DNA from: Thermoanaerobaculia bacterium
Lineage (GTDB): Bacteria; Acidobacteriota; Thermoanaerobaculia; Multivoradales; Multivoraceae
DNA length: 64,000 bases
NCBI GenBank assembly: GCA_022823665.1
Contig: JAJEHN010000016.1
Span: 62,001-126,000 of the forward strand
Direction: 5' to 3'
Shown: one piece after another, positions 48,705 through 60,807 of the stretch
Layout of the letters: each line of letters begins with the position of its first letter
Position numbering within the stretch: position 1 is the first letter of the stretch
Made by a program: the position numbers and the translations under genes
Notes under the pieces: model-generated
Told to the model about the DNA's origin: nothing
What the model saw: only the letters and a program-made list of their open reading frames with translations
Database searches by the model: none

Positions 48705-50651
48705 TCAAGGCCTGTCGAGGGTGGTCGCTGCCCGCAGCAGGAGGTCCTGCGACTCGCGCAGGCCGCCCTCGCGGCTGGTGGCGAGCCAGACGTCGGGGAG
48801 GTCGTTGGCGATGCGCCGGAGGTCTGCGCCGAGGGCAGTCCGGACCTTCGGCGCGAGTTCGTCGGCCCGCAGTCCGCGGCCGGCGGCGAGGCGTGCGATA
48901 CCCAGGCGGCAGCACCAGGCCATGATTCGACAGGTCCAGTCGAGAGCGGTGTGGTTGGGGTCGCCGGCCAGCGGCTGGCGGATCTCGGCCAGCCGTGCGT
49001 ACGTCCTTTGTAGCCGGGCGATGCTCAGCCGCCGGAAGCGCCGGTGGCTGAGGTCGTCGTCGATGAACCGGAGCAGGTAGAAGAGGGCGGTGCCGTTGAG
49101 CACCGGGCCGCCGCAGTCGAGGTCGACGGCGCCGAGATCGACGACGGTGCGCGCCAGCGTCTCGTCGCCGTCGTAGACCAGGCCAGCGGCATGGTCGAGC
49201 CAGGCCACTTCGTTGCGCTCCGGGCGGCTTGCCTCTTCCCGCGCCGTCTCGACAGACCAGGCGAAGCCGGCGCCGATCGATAGCGGCAGCTCGGCGATCG
49301 CGGGTGGCTGCAGGTGGCCGTGGTCGCCCCAGTCCGTGATGAGAAAACCCCGGGCGCCGGCCTCGGAGCCAGCTGTCGCGGCAAGGGCCAGGTTGCCGAC
49401 GGCGTTCTGCAGCCGTCCGCCGAAGCTGTGCCAACTGCTGGTTCCCGGGCATACCCAGAACTCCCGACCCGAAGCCGCCAGCTTGTCGCACTGGTCGACG
49501 TACGGGTGGTTCGCTTCGTAGCCCCAGCACAAGGCGACTGCATCCTCCGGGACCTGGTCGACCAGTTCCGGGTAGCGCAGGATGATGTCGCCCCAGAAGA
49601 GCATCCGGCAGCCGCGCTCGGTGACCAGGCCGTGGACGCGGCGGAGGAAGTCGAGATACACGGCCGGCTTGCCGCGCTCTTCGCACGCCTTACCGGAGCG
49701 CCCTCGGCCGAGATCGAACGTCTCGTCGAGACCGACGTTGAACCGGGGGCTCGTGAACTGGGGCAGGAGCTCGTCGTAGAGGCCGGCGAGGAGTTCGAGG
49801 ACCCGCGGGTCGGTGGCGCACAGGCTGAACGGCTCGGGGTCGATGGAGAAGGGGTGCTGGAAGCCCTCGGGCACTTCGGCCAGCGGCCGGTAGCGGTCGT
49901 GGACCAGCCAGCGATGGAAATGGCCGAAGCTGTTCTGGTTGGGCGTCAGCTCGATGAACCGCTCACGGCAACAGGCATCGAGCCTGCGGATCTCCTCGGC
50001 GGTGAACGGAGAAGCGTCGCGCCAGACGTCCTCGTGGTCAGCGTAGGCGTAGGTGTGCTCGACGTAGAGCTGGAGGTGGTTGATCTTCCAGGCGGCGAGC
50101 CGCTCGATCAGCCGCTCTAGGTAGTCCATCCGGGGTACGCGGTTGCGGCTCACGTCGAGCATCGCGCCGCGGATGGGGAAGTCCGGCCGGTCTTCGATCT
50201 CGACGGCTGGCGCCTCGAAGCCGGCGGCCGCCGGCCGGCCGCGCGCGGCGAGCCACTGCTTCAGGGTGGAGGCCGCCCGGAACACTCCGGTCGGCGTCGC
50301 GGCGTCGACCCGGATGCCGCTACGGTCGACGCGCAGGCGATAGCTCTCGTCGGCTGGGACCTGGACCGGCGCGTCTCGGCCGGACCCGGTCGAGTCGACC
50401 CGGACCCTGCAGGCAATGGCGGTCGCGGCCCCGGCGTCGTCGCCTGCGAACTCCGGCGCTGCCAGGTCGAGGGCGGAGTCCGCGAGTGCCCGGTGCAGGC
50501 CGGCGACCGCGAACTCCACTTCCTCCGAGGCCGGTCCCCGCTCGGTCCCTGCAGCCGTCACCTGGAGCGGGACGGGCAGGCCTCCCGGCAGGACCAGGGA
50601 GTCGGCGGCGTCAAGGACCTCGACCCGCCGCGGCGGCGGCCAGAGACTCAC
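48705..50651 (-). CDS. Glycoside hydrolase family 20-like protein (beta-N-acetylhexosaminidase-like)
   Basis: RGAMLDVSRNRVPRMDYLERLIERLAAWKINHLQLYVEHTYAY...FNVGLDETFDLG...RGFLITDWGDHGH; GTG start. Confidence 0.82.
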   Translation of the reverse strand: MSLWPPPRRVEVLDAADSLVLPGGLPVPLQVTAAGTERGPASEEVEFAVAGLHRALADSALDLAAPEFAGDDAGAATAIACRVRVDSTGSGRDAPVQVPADESYRLRVDRSGIRVDAATPTGVFRAASTLKQWLAARGRPAAAGFEAPAVEIEDRPDFPIRGAMLDVSRNRVPRMDYLERLIERLAAWKINHLQLYVEHTYAYADHEDVWRDASPFTAEEIRRLDACCRERFIELTPNQNSFGHFHRWLVHDRYRPLAEVPEGFQHPFSIDPEPFSLCATDPRVLELLAGLYDELLPQFTSPRFNVGLDETFDLGRGRSGKACEERGKPAVYLDFLRRVHGLVTERGCRMLFWGDIILRYPELVDQVPEDAVALCWGYEANHPYVDQCDKLAASGREFWVCPGTSSWHSFGGRLQNAVGNLALAATAGSEAGARGFLITDWGDHGHLQPPAIAELPLSIGAGFAWSVETAREEASRPERNEVAWLDHAAGLVYDGDETLARTVVDLGAVDLDCGGPVLNGTALFYLLRFIDDDLSHRRFRRLSIARLQRTYARLAEIRQPLAGDPNHTALDWTCRIMAWCCRLGIARLAAGRGLRADELAPKVRTALGADLRRIANDLPDVWLATSREGGLRESQDLLLRAATTLDRP

Positions 50652-50662
50652 GGGTCCGCGGC

Positions 50663-51310
50663 TCAGGCCCCCCGCAGCCGGATGTCGACGCCGGTCGGGC
50701 TGGTGTGGCGTCCGCCGACGGCGTTGGCCGTGGTCCAGGCGAGATGGTCGATCGCACGTCCCGCCGTCGGTTCCAGGTCGTCGTCGGTCTGCCGGAACAG
50801 CACCCGCATCGTGCCGTAGTTGACGGCCAGCAGGACGTCCTTGAAGGTCTCGGCCGGACCGGGGACGTGCTCCAGCAGCCAGGCGCGGTCCTCCTCGCAG
50901 TCGGGGCCGAGGATGTGGACGTGGTGAAAGCATGGGTGAGCGGTGTCCTCGAGGAGCTCGATCTTCGCTCCCCAGGGATCCGTCACGAAGGAGATGTAGA
51001 GCTTGGCCGGCCCGAAGTGCCGCGGTTCCCAGAACTCGGTGGCGCCATCGCCGAGCATGGCCGCATGCACGTTGTCGAGGTTGTCGACGGACCACCCCGA
51101 GTGGTCGAGCCCGGTGCCGATGCTGGGGCCGGGGCTCTCGGCATGCCGCCAATGGAGGTCCGCGGTACCTTCGCCGGCCCGGAACCTGGCGGCGGCGCCG
51201 GCGATGCTCTCCAGCACTTCGCCGCCGAAGTGCCGCGCGTACCAGTCGGCGGCGGCGACCGGGTCGGAGGCGTTCAGCGCCAGGCGGTTGAATCGGCAGG
51301 TGTCGGTCAT
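50663..51310 (-). CDS. VOC/glyoxalase superfamily protein
   Basis: FNRLALNASDPVAAADWYARHFGGEVLE...YISFVTDPWGAKIELLE; duplicated beta-alpha-beta pattern. Confidence 0.82.
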   Translation of the reverse strand: MTDTCRFNRLALNASDPVAAADWYARHFGGEVLESIAGAAARFRAGEGTADLHWRHAESPGPSIGTGLDHSGWSVDNLDNVHAAMLGDGATEFWEPRHFGPAKLYISFVTDPWGAKIELLEDTAHPCFHHVHILGPDCEEDRAWLLEHVPGPAETFKDVLLAVNYGTMRVLFRQTDDDLEPTAGRAIDHLAWTTANAVGGRHTSPTGVDIRLRGA

Positions 51311-51448
51311 TTGGGGAGGCTCCTCAGGCTTCGGTTGGGCGGAAAGAGAAGGGCGGTGATTGTGTCACCGATCGGCCGTGCCGCGCGGGTCTCGTCCGAT
51401 CGGGCGTAAGCTGTGTCCCGTGAGAGGGATGCGGGGCGGCAGCCCGCC

Positions 51449-53646
51449 ATGACGACGCCGGCCGGGGACCGCGAGGCGCTATCGGGCGTCGTCGAGCGGG
51501 TCGTCTTCCACAATCCGGACAACGGATTCGCGGTGCTCCGCATACGGGTGCGGGGCAGCTTCCAGTTGACGACCGTGGTGGGACGGCTGCCGCTGGTCTC
51601 CCAGGGGGAGACGATCCAGGCTTCCGGCTCGTGGAAGAACGACCCCAACCACGGGGTCCAGTTCCAGGCCGAGCGGCTTGCCGTGTCGCCGCCCGATTCG
51701 CTGGACGGCATCCGTCGCTATCTCGGTTCGGGCAAGGTGCATGGCGTCGGCCCCAAGATGGCGAAACGCCTCGTCAAGGCGTTCGGCGAGGACGTGTTCG
51801 ACGTCATCGAGAACGAGCCCGAGCGCCTGGTGGAGGTTCCCGGCATCGGTCCCAAGCGGGCGAAGAGTCTGAGCGAAGGCTTCAGGGACCAGAAGGCTGT
51901 GCGGGACATCATGGTCTTCCTGCAGACGCACGGTCTCGGCTCGGCGCGGGCGGCCCGGATCTATCGGACCTACGGCGCCGACGCGGCGACGTTGCTCACG
52001 GAGGATCCGTACCGGTTGGCGCGGGACATCCGCGGCATCGGCTTCAGGATCGCGGACAGCATCGGCGCCAGTCTGGGCAAGGACCGCGAGGGTCTGCCGC
52101 GGGCGCGGGCCGGCCTCGGCTACACGCTGGAGCAGGCGCGAGGCGCCGGACACTGCGGGCTTCCCCGGAACGAGCTTCTCGAGCAGGCGCGGGAACTGCT
52201 GAAGATCCCGGAGGAGATCCTGACCACCGCACTGTCGGACGAACTGAACGCCGGGCGGCTTGCTGTCACGCGTCTGAACGGCGAAGAGGCCGTCTTCCTT
52301 CCGCCGCTGCTGTCGGCCGAGCGCGTTATCGCCCGCCGGCTGGGTGAGTTGTTTCGGGCCGACCCGCCGTCCTGGGCCGACATCGATGCCGCCAAGGCGC
52401 TGGCCTGGGTGGAGAAGCGCCTCGACGTGACGCTCGCGCCGACCCAGCGAACCGCGGTGGAGACGAGCCTCCGTTCGCGCGTCGCCGTGATTACCGGCGG
52501 CCCGGGCGTTGGCAAGACGACTCTGGTCAACGCTCTGCTCCGGATCCTGAAGGCCCGCAATGTGCGCTGCGCGCTCTGCGCCCCTACGGGTCGCGCGGCC
52601 AAGCGGCTCGGCGAGAGCACCGGCGAGACGGCGAAGACAATCCACCGGCTGCTCGAGATCGACCCGTCGAGCGGCGCCTTCCGCCGCGGCCGCCTGCGCC
52701 CGCTCGATTGCGGTCTGCTGGTCGTCGACGAATCCTCCATGGTAGACGTCGAGCTGATGGCGGCGCTGCTCCAGGCGCTGCCGGCGGAGGGGTCGCTGCT
52801 GCTCATCGGCGACGCGGACCAGTTGCCCTCGGTCGGCCCGGGACAGGTCCTGCGGGACCTGATCGACTCGGGGGCGATTCCCGTGGCCCGCCTCCAGGAG
52901 ATCTTCCGCCAGGCGGACAACAGCCGGATCGTGCGCAACGCGCACCGGGTGAACCAGGGCTACCTGCCGGAACTGGAGACCGCGCGGGGCGAGCTGAGCG
53001 ACTTCTATTTCGTACCGGCCGATGACGCCGAGGACGGCCAGCGCAAGGTGGTCGAGATCGTCGCCGGCCGGATCGGCCGCCGTTTCGGTCTCGATCCCAT
53101 CCGCGACGTCCAGGTCCTGTCGCCGATGAACCGCGGACCGCTCGGCGTGCGCACCCTGAACGTGACCCTGCAGGCGGTCCTGAACCCGGCGCCGGAGTCA
53201 GGCGCGGTCGAGGTGGAGCGCTTCGGCTGGAAGTACCGCGCCGGCGACAAGGTGATGCAGACCGAGAACGACTACGACAAGGACGTGTTCAACGGCGATC
53301 TCGGCCGCATCGTGTCGATCGATCCGGGCGCCGAGCAGATGACGATCGCCTTCGACGGCCGCCCCGTCGAGTACCGCTTCAGCGACCTGGACCGGCTCAT
53401 GCTGGCCTACGCCGTCACCGTCCACAAATCCCAGGGCTCCGAGTACCCGGCGGTGGTCGTGCCGGTAACGACGCACCACTACGTCATGCTGCGCCGCAAC
53501 CTGCTCTACACGGCGATCACCCGCGGCCGGAAGCTCGTCGTGATCGTCGGCCAGAAGTGGGCGCTCGAGAAGGCCGTGGAGGAAGCGTCCGACCTGCGCC
53601 GCTACTCGACGCTGCGCGAGCAGCTGGCGGCGCTGGCGTCCGGGAG

Positions 53647-53650
<4 letters not shown>
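51449..53650 (+). CDS. recD2: RecD2-type ATP-dependent DNA helicase
   Basis: ERVVFHNPDNGFAVLRI N-terminal OB region, VPGIGPKRAKSL HhH, Walker A GGPGVGKTTLVNALL, VHKSQGSEYPAVVVPV. Confidence 0.93.
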
Positions 53651-55344
<1,694 letters not shown>

Positions 55345-55383
55345 CGCGGGAGTCGGGAGTCAGAGTCGAACGTCGGTGACCGC

Positions 55384-55638
55384 TCAGCCGACTCCGTAGC
55401 GGCGGTCCAGGCGGTCCATCACGGCTGCGTAGACCAGGATCAGCACGACGAAGACGTAGATCGATCCCTGGTGCGCGAACCAGAACCCGAGCGGGAAGCC
55501 GCCGACGCGGGCTTCGTTCAGCGGCTCGACCAGGAAGATGCCGAGGACGTAGGAGCAGACGAACCAGATGGAGAGCAGGATCGCCATCAACCGCAGGTTT
55601 GCCCGCCAGTAGGCCGAAGGGTCGGGTTGTTTGCTCAA
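55384..55638 (-). CDS. DUF4212-type small membrane subunit of the symporter
   Basis: AYWRANLRLMAILLSIWFVCSYVLGIFLVEPLN...GFPLGFWFAHQGSIYVFVVLILVYAAVMDRLD; typical partner of SSS symporters; TTG start. Confidence 0.82.
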   Translation of the reverse strand: MSKQPDPSAYWRANLRLMAILLSIWFVCSYVLGIFLVEPLNEARVGGFPLGFWFAHQGSIYVFVVLILVYAAVMDRLDRRYGVG

Positions 55639-55683
55639 GAGCCGGCATAGTACACCGTCACTCAAGCTCCTAGACTGAGACGA

Positions 55684-56628
55684 ATGTCCGACCGCGCCAT
55701 CGCAGCCTTCCTCTATGCCATCTCCTGGCTGGTCCGCCTGTTGCCGGCGGCCGCGTTCGGGCCGGTTTCGGGCTTGCTGGCGCATCTGCGGGGCGTGACT
55801 CCGCGCGACGTCCGGCTGATGCGGCAGAACCTGGCGGTGGTGCTGCGGCTGCCTCCGGGCTCGGTGGAGGCGCGTGACCTGGAATGGCGCTGCGTGCGCC
55901 ACCAGATCGTGGCGGCGCTCGAGACGGTCCGGATCAGCTTCGACCGGAAACGGCTCGACGTCGCGTCGATGGATGGCTTCGACGATCTGCGGGAACTGAT
56001 GGCCGAGGTCGAGGAGCACGGTCGCGGTCAGGTGCTGGTCACCGGTCACCTGGGCGCCTGGGAACTGCTGGCCCAGAGCACCGTCCGCGCCTCCTCGTCG
56101 CCGGTCTGCGCGGTGGCCAAGCCATCGCGCGCCAGGGCGGCGTCCGTGTTCGTCGAGCGGATGCGGGCTCGGGCCGGAGTCCGGGTGATCTGGAGCGGCC
56201 GGACGTCCCTCCTTCGGGACATGTTGAGCTGCCTCAAACGGCGGGAGACCCTGATCATGGTCGTCGACCAGCGGCCGGACCAGCGGCGCGGGCCGGAGGT
56301 GGACTTTCTGGGTCGCCGCACCGTGTTCGTTGGTGGTCCGGCGGCGCTGGCGGCGAAGCGCGACTGCCCGCTGATCGCCGCCTTCTGTATCCGCGAAGGG
56401 CCCTTCAGCTACCGCCTGGAGAGCGAGATGCTGCGCCGGCCCGGCGGCTCGCGTGATCCGGTGGAGTTGTCGCAGAGAATCGCGGCTGCTATCGAACGGA
56501 GAGTACGGGCGCAGCCGGAGCAGTGGATGTGGAACTACCGGCGGTGGAACTACGATGCGGAGGAACTGGCCGCCGTGGGCCTGGGGCGCACCGGCTCGGG
56601 GACAACCGGGATGAGGAACTCACCATGA
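55684..56628 (+). CDS. Lysophospholipid/lipid A acyltransferase (HtrB/LpxL-like)
   Basis: VLVTGHLGAWELLAQ, VVDQRPDQRRGPEVDFLGRRTVFVGGPAALAAK, EQWMWNYRRW. Confidence 0.87.
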   Translation: MSDRAIAAFLYAISWLVRLLPAAAFGPVSGLLAHLRGVTPRDVRLMRQNLAVVLRLPPGSVEARDLEWRCVRHQIVAALETVRISFDRKRLDVASMDGFDDLRELMAEVEEHGRGQVLVTGHLGAWELLAQSTVRASSSPVCAVAKPSRARAASVFVERMRARAGVRVIWSGRTSLLRDMLSCLKRRETLIMVVDQRPDQRRGPEVDFLGRRTVFVGGPAALAAKRDCPLIAAFCIREGPFSYRLESEMLRRPGGSRDPVELSQRIAAAIERRVRAQPEQWMWNYRRWNYDAEELAAVGLGRTGSGTTGMRNSP

Positions 56629-58184
56629 CGACGAATCGACGAAGACGGATGACGGCACCGAGTGTCGGGCCGCTCCTGGCCGCGGCTTGCATGGCGACGC
56701 TGCTGGTCGCGGCGCCGGCCCGGGCCGCCGAGCGGCCGAACATCGTGTTCATCCTGATCGACGACCAGCGTTTCGACGCGGCGTCGGCGCTCGGCCACCC
56801 GTTCCTCGAGACGCCTCACCTCGACCGGCTGATCGAGCGGGGCGTGCTGTTCGAGAACGCCTTCGTGACCACGTCGCTGTGCTCGCCGAGCCGCGCCTCG
56901 ATCCTGACCGGTCAGTACGCCCACCGGCACGGCGTCCTGGACAACCGCACGCGGCTGGATCCGGAGACGCCGACCTTCCCGCAGGAACTCCAGAGCGCGG
57001 GCTACCGGACGGCCTTCGTCGGCAAGTGGCACATGGGCGGCACGTCCGACGCCCCCCGGCCCGGATTCGATCGCTGGGTCTCGTTCCCGGGGCAGGGCCT
57101 CTACTACAACCAGACCTTCAACATCGACGGCGAACGGGTACCGCGGCAGGGGTACACGACGGACCTGATCACGGACTACGCGCTGGATTTCCTGGCCGGC
57201 GCCGAAGGGGAGGAGGCGCCGTTCCTGCTCTACGTTTCGCACAAGGCGGTGCATGCGTCGTTCCGCCCCGCGGAACGCCATCTCGGCAGCTATGCCGGGC
57301 AGCGGTATCCACCGCCGGTGACGATGCCGAACCGGCACGAGAACTACGAGGGCAAGCCGAACTGGGTCGAGGCGCAGCGGCGGAGCTGGCACGGCGTCGA
57401 CGGCCTGTACGACAACTCGGTCGACTTCCAGCAGTTCGCCGTGGACTACGCGGAGACGATGCGCGGCGTCGACGACAGCGTGGGCCGGATCGTCGGGGCA
57501 CTGGAAGAGCGGGGCCTGTTGGAAGAAACCCTGCTCGTGTTCACGTCGGACAACGGCTTCCAGTTCGGCGAGCACGGACTGATCGACAAGCGGACGATGT
57601 ACGAGGCGTCGATCCGGGTGCCGCTGGTCGTGATGGCGCCGTGGCTCGAGGGCGGCTCCGGGGGCCTCAGGCGTCCCGAGATGATCGTCAACCTCGACTT
57701 CGCCCCCACCTTCCTCGAGGCCGCGGGGCTGGACGTTCCGGGCACGGTCCAGGGCCGGTCCTTCTTCGGCCTGCTCGAAGTCGGTCCCGGCGCCGAGCAG
57801 CCGCCGTGGCGGGACGCCTTCCTTTACGAGTACTTCTGGGAGCGGGCCTTCCCCCAGACGCCGACGGTGCTGGGCGTGCGCACCGATCGCTACAAGTTCA
57901 TGCGCTTCCACGGCGTCTGGGACCGCTACGAGCTCTACGACGTGCAGGCCGACCCCGAGGAGCGGCGGAATCTCCTGGGCGGCTTCATCACCCGTCACGG
58001 CGCCGGCAACGTCGAGGCCCGGCTTCGCGTGGCGGCCGCGAACGCCGCCCGCAATCCCCGCGACGACTGGGCCCGCGACGTGCTGGAGCTCAAGGCGCTC
58101 TTCGACCGGCTCTCGACGCGGCTCGACGAACTCCTCGACGAGACGGGGGCCCTCCGGGAGCCCAGCTGGCTGCCTCGTCGCTAG
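56625..58184 (+). CDS. Secreted sulfatase (type I, Cys-type)
   Basis: RPNIVFILIDDQRFD, TTSLCSPSRASILTGQY formylglycine motif, GKWHMGG, FTSDNGFQFGEHG; ATGA overlap with acyltransferase. Confidence 0.92.
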   Translation: MTTNRRRRMTAPSVGPLLAAACMATLLVAAPARAAERPNIVFILIDDQRFDAASALGHPFLETPHLDRLIERGVLFENAFVTTSLCSPSRASILTGQYAHRHGVLDNRTRLDPETPTFPQELQSAGYRTAFVGKWHMGGTSDAPRPGFDRWVSFPGQGLYYNQTFNIDGERVPRQGYTTDLITDYALDFLAGAEGEEAPFLLYVSHKAVHASFRPAERHLGSYAGQRYPPPVTMPNRHENYEGKPNWVEAQRRSWHGVDGLYDNSVDFQQFAVDYAETMRGVDDSVGRIVGALEERGLLEETLLVFTSDNGFQFGEHGLIDKRTMYEASIRVPLVVMAPWLEGGSGGLRRPEMIVNLDFAPTFLEAAGLDVPGTVQGRSFFGLLEVGPGAEQPPWRDAFLYEYFWERAFPQTPTVLGVRTDRYKFMRFHGVWDRYELYDVQADPEERRNLLGGFITRHGAGNVEARLRVAAANAARNPRDDWARDVLELKALFDRLSTRLDELLDETGALREPSWLPRR

Positions 58185-58190
58185 CGCCGC

Positions 58191-59150
58191 CTAGAGCTTC
58201 CGCAGCCGGATCCGCCGCACGGCGTGGTCCGGCGCCTTTTCCAGGATCAGGTCCGCGCGCTCGCGGGTCGGCAGGATGTTCTGGACCAGGTTCGGTTCGT
58301 TGATCGTCTTCCAGATGCCGCGGGCGGTGTCGATCGCGTCTTTCTCGCTCAGGCTGGCGTAGCGGTGGAAGTAGGAGTCCGGATCCCGGAACGCGGTGTC
58401 GCGGAAGGTAAGGAAACGCTCGACGTACCAGCGCTCGATCACCTCGGTCTCGGCGTCGACGTAGATCGAGAAGTCGAAGAGGTCGGAGAGCATGAGCCGG
58501 CTGTTGCGCGACGGCGACTGCGAGCGGGCCTGCAGCACGTTCAGGCCCTCGAGGATCACGATGTCGGGCTGGTCGACGACCTCGGTGACACCGGGAAGGA
58601 TGTCGTACGAGTGGTGCGAGTACACGGGATGCTCGACCTTCCGCTCGCCCGACTTGACCTGGAGCACGAAGTTCACCAGCGTGCGCAGGTCGAAGCTCTC
58701 CGGAAAGCCCTTGCGCTCCATCAGGTCGCGCTCTTCCAGCACCGCGTTGGGATGGAGGAAGCCGTCGGTCGTCACCAGGTCGACCTGGGGATGGTTCGGC
58801 CAGCGGGCCAGCAGTTCGCGGAGGATGCGGCCGGTAGTGCTCTTGCCGACCGCGACGCTGCCGCCGATCCCGATGATGTAGGGCACCTTGGCCGTCAGGC
58901 CCCCCAGGAACGTGCTGCTGGCCCGGTAGAGATCCTGGGTGGCGCCGACGTAGAGATTGAGCAGCCTCGACATCGGCAGGTAGATCTGCGCGACCTCTTC
59001 GAGCGAGACCTGCTCGTTGATGCCGCGCAGGCGCTCCAGTTCCTTCTCGGAGAGCGGCAGCGGCGTCTCGGCCCGCAGCCGTCCCCACGCCTCCTCGTCG
59101 AAGGGGACGTAGATCGAATCGGTGAGGCTGTCGACCCTGTGGTTGGTCAA
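58191..59150 (-). CDS. coaA: Type I pantothenate kinase
   Basis: [66 protein letters not shown] start. Confidence 0.94.
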   Translation of the reverse strand: MTNHRVDSLTDSIYVPFDEEAWGRLRAETPLPLSEKELERLRGINEQVSLEEVAQIYLPMSRLLNLYVGATQDLYRASSTFLGGLTAKVPYIIGIGGSVAVGKSTTGRILRELLARWPNHPQVDLVTTDGFLHPNAVLEERDLMERKGFPESFDLRTLVNFVLQVKSGERKVEHPVYSHHSYDILPGVTEVVDQPDIVILEGLNVLQARSQSPSRNSRLMLSDLFDFSIYVDAETEVIERWYVERFLTFRDTAFRDPDSYFHRYASLSEKDAIDTARGIWKTINEPNLVQNILPTRERADLILEKAPDHAVRRIRLRKL

Positions 59151-59181
59151 GAGACTCCCAGGCTGAGGACTGCCGGGCGAC

Positions 59182-59667
59182 TCAGCCGAGCTGTTCGATG
59201 ACCGCTTCGGCGGCGCTGACGCCGACTTCACCGGCCGGCTCGACGCCGAGGTAGGTCACCACGCCGTCGTCGATGATCGCGGCGTAGCGTTTCGACCTGG
59301 TGCCCATGCCGAAACGCGAAGCGTCGAGTTCGAGCCCGATCTTCGAGGTGAACTCGCCATTGCCGTCGGACAGCAGGACGATGTCGTCGGGGATGCTCCG
59401 CGCCTTGCGCCACTCGTTGATGACGAAGACGTCGTTGACGGCGAGGCAGGCCACGGTGTCGACGTTGCCCGACTTGATCGCCTCGAGGTTCTCGATGAAA
59501 CCCGGCATGTGGACCTCCGAACAGGTCGGGGTCATCGCGCCGGGCACCGCGAAGAGAACGACCTTCTTGCCTTCGAACAGCTCGCGGGTCGAGATGTCGA
59601 CGATGCCGTTCTGGGTCATCTGCTTGAAACTGGCTTCCGGGATCGGATCCCCGGTCTTGATGCTCAT
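59182..59667 (-). CDS. Peroxiredoxin, Prx5/thioredoxin-dependent type
   Basis: [33 protein letters not shown]...[13 protein letters not shown]. Confidence 0.93.
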   Translation of the reverse strand: MSIKTGDPIPEASFKQMTQNGIVDISTRELFEGKKVVLFAVPGAMTPTCSEVHMPGFIENLEAIKSGNVDTVACLAVNDVFVINEWRKARSIPDDIVLLSDGNGEFTSKIGLELDASRFGMGTRSKRYAAIIDDGVVTYLGVEPAGEVGVSAAEAVIEQLG

Positions 59668-59745
59668 CGAGGTTTGCTCCGTAGGAGGAATTGGGCTCCG
59701 CAGCGTTCTTGGTCGCAGGGGGGCGGCAGTATAGCTTCGATTCCC

Positions 59746-60807
59746 ATGCTCGAGCCGACCCCGACGAGCGGTGCCCGGACCGTGCTCAGCCTGGCGATCG
59801 TCGCTGCGCTCGCGGCTTTCGCCTGCGGGCCCGCTCCGGGTGGCGGCGTCGAGACGGCCGGCGCCGAGCCTCTCGACCTGGAGGGTGACCATGAGCACTA
59901 CCTCCAGAGCGTGGAAGGCGCCCGGCTCGAACTCGTCGAGCCCGGCGCGGACGGTGCCTGGCGCGAGATCAGGGGCGCCGGCAGAGTGGTCCGCCTGACG
60001 GCGCCGCCCGAGCGGATCGCATCGCGAACGCTGGCGACCGACGAGATCCTGCTGGAGATTGCGGAACCGGAGCGAATCGTGCTCCTCTCGCCCTTCGCCG
60101 GGGACCCGCAGTTCAGCGCCAGCGCCGACGAGGCGCAGCGCCTGGGGAGCGTCGGCGGCTTCAGCACCGAGGAGATCCTGGCGGCGTCGCCCGACCTGGT
60201 GTTCGCGGCGGGATTCAACACGCAGGAATCACTCGCTCAACTGGAGGCGGCCGGTGTGCCGGTGGTCGTCCTGCTCGATCACGAGGACCTGGCGGCTATC
60301 GAACGGAACATTCGGATCGTGGGGTTCGCCATCGGCCGGGACCGCGAGGCGGAGCGGCTCGTCGCGTCGATGCGGCTGCGCCTGGAGGAGGCTCGCGGGC
60401 GGGCGGGTTCGCGGACCGAGGGCCTGCGCGTCGTCCACTGGAGCGGCGGCGTGGTGCTGGGTGGGCGGACCGTGTTCGACGATGCGCTCCGCTACCTTGG
60501 CGCCGTGAACGTGGCGGCGGAGAACGGTCTCGAAGGCTGGCCGCGGATCAGCGCCGAGCAGGTCGTCATCTGGGACCCGGACGTCATCTTCACGGACTCC
60601 TATGTGGCAGGCGATGACGTGCCGGGCGCCCTCGACGGCACGCGAGCTGCAAGGCTCGGCAACCTGGAATCGCTCGATGGCCGGGACATGGCGGCGATTT
60701 CGCACCACGTCGCGTCCATGGTCGAGCGGCTCGCCGACGCGCTCGTCCGCGCTTCCGAACGGATCGAAGCCGCGGGCGGGCGGAACCCGGTGACTGCCGC
60801 GGAATGA
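59746..60807 (+). CDS. ABC transporter substrate-binding lipoprotein (BtuF/FecB-like)
   Basis: Lipobox-like AAFACG, RIASRTLATDEILLEIAEPERIVLLSPF...FSTEEILAASPDLVFAAGF. Confidence 0.85.
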   Translation: MLEPTPTSGARTVLSLAIVAALAAFACGPAPGGGVETAGAEPLDLEGDHEHYLQSVEGARLELVEPGADGAWREIRGAGRVVRLTAPPERIASRTLATDEILLEIAEPERIVLLSPFAGDPQFSASADEAQRLGSVGGFSTEEILAASPDLVFAAGFNTQESLAQLEAAGVPVVVLLDHEDLAAIERNIRIVGFAIGRDREAERLVASMRLRLEEARGRAGSRTEGLRVVHWSGGVVLGGRTVFDDALRYLGAVNVAAENGLEGWPRISAEQVVIWDPDVIFTDSYVAGDDVPGALDGTRAARLGNLESLDGRDMAAISHHVASMVERLADALVRASERIEAAGGRNPVTAAE

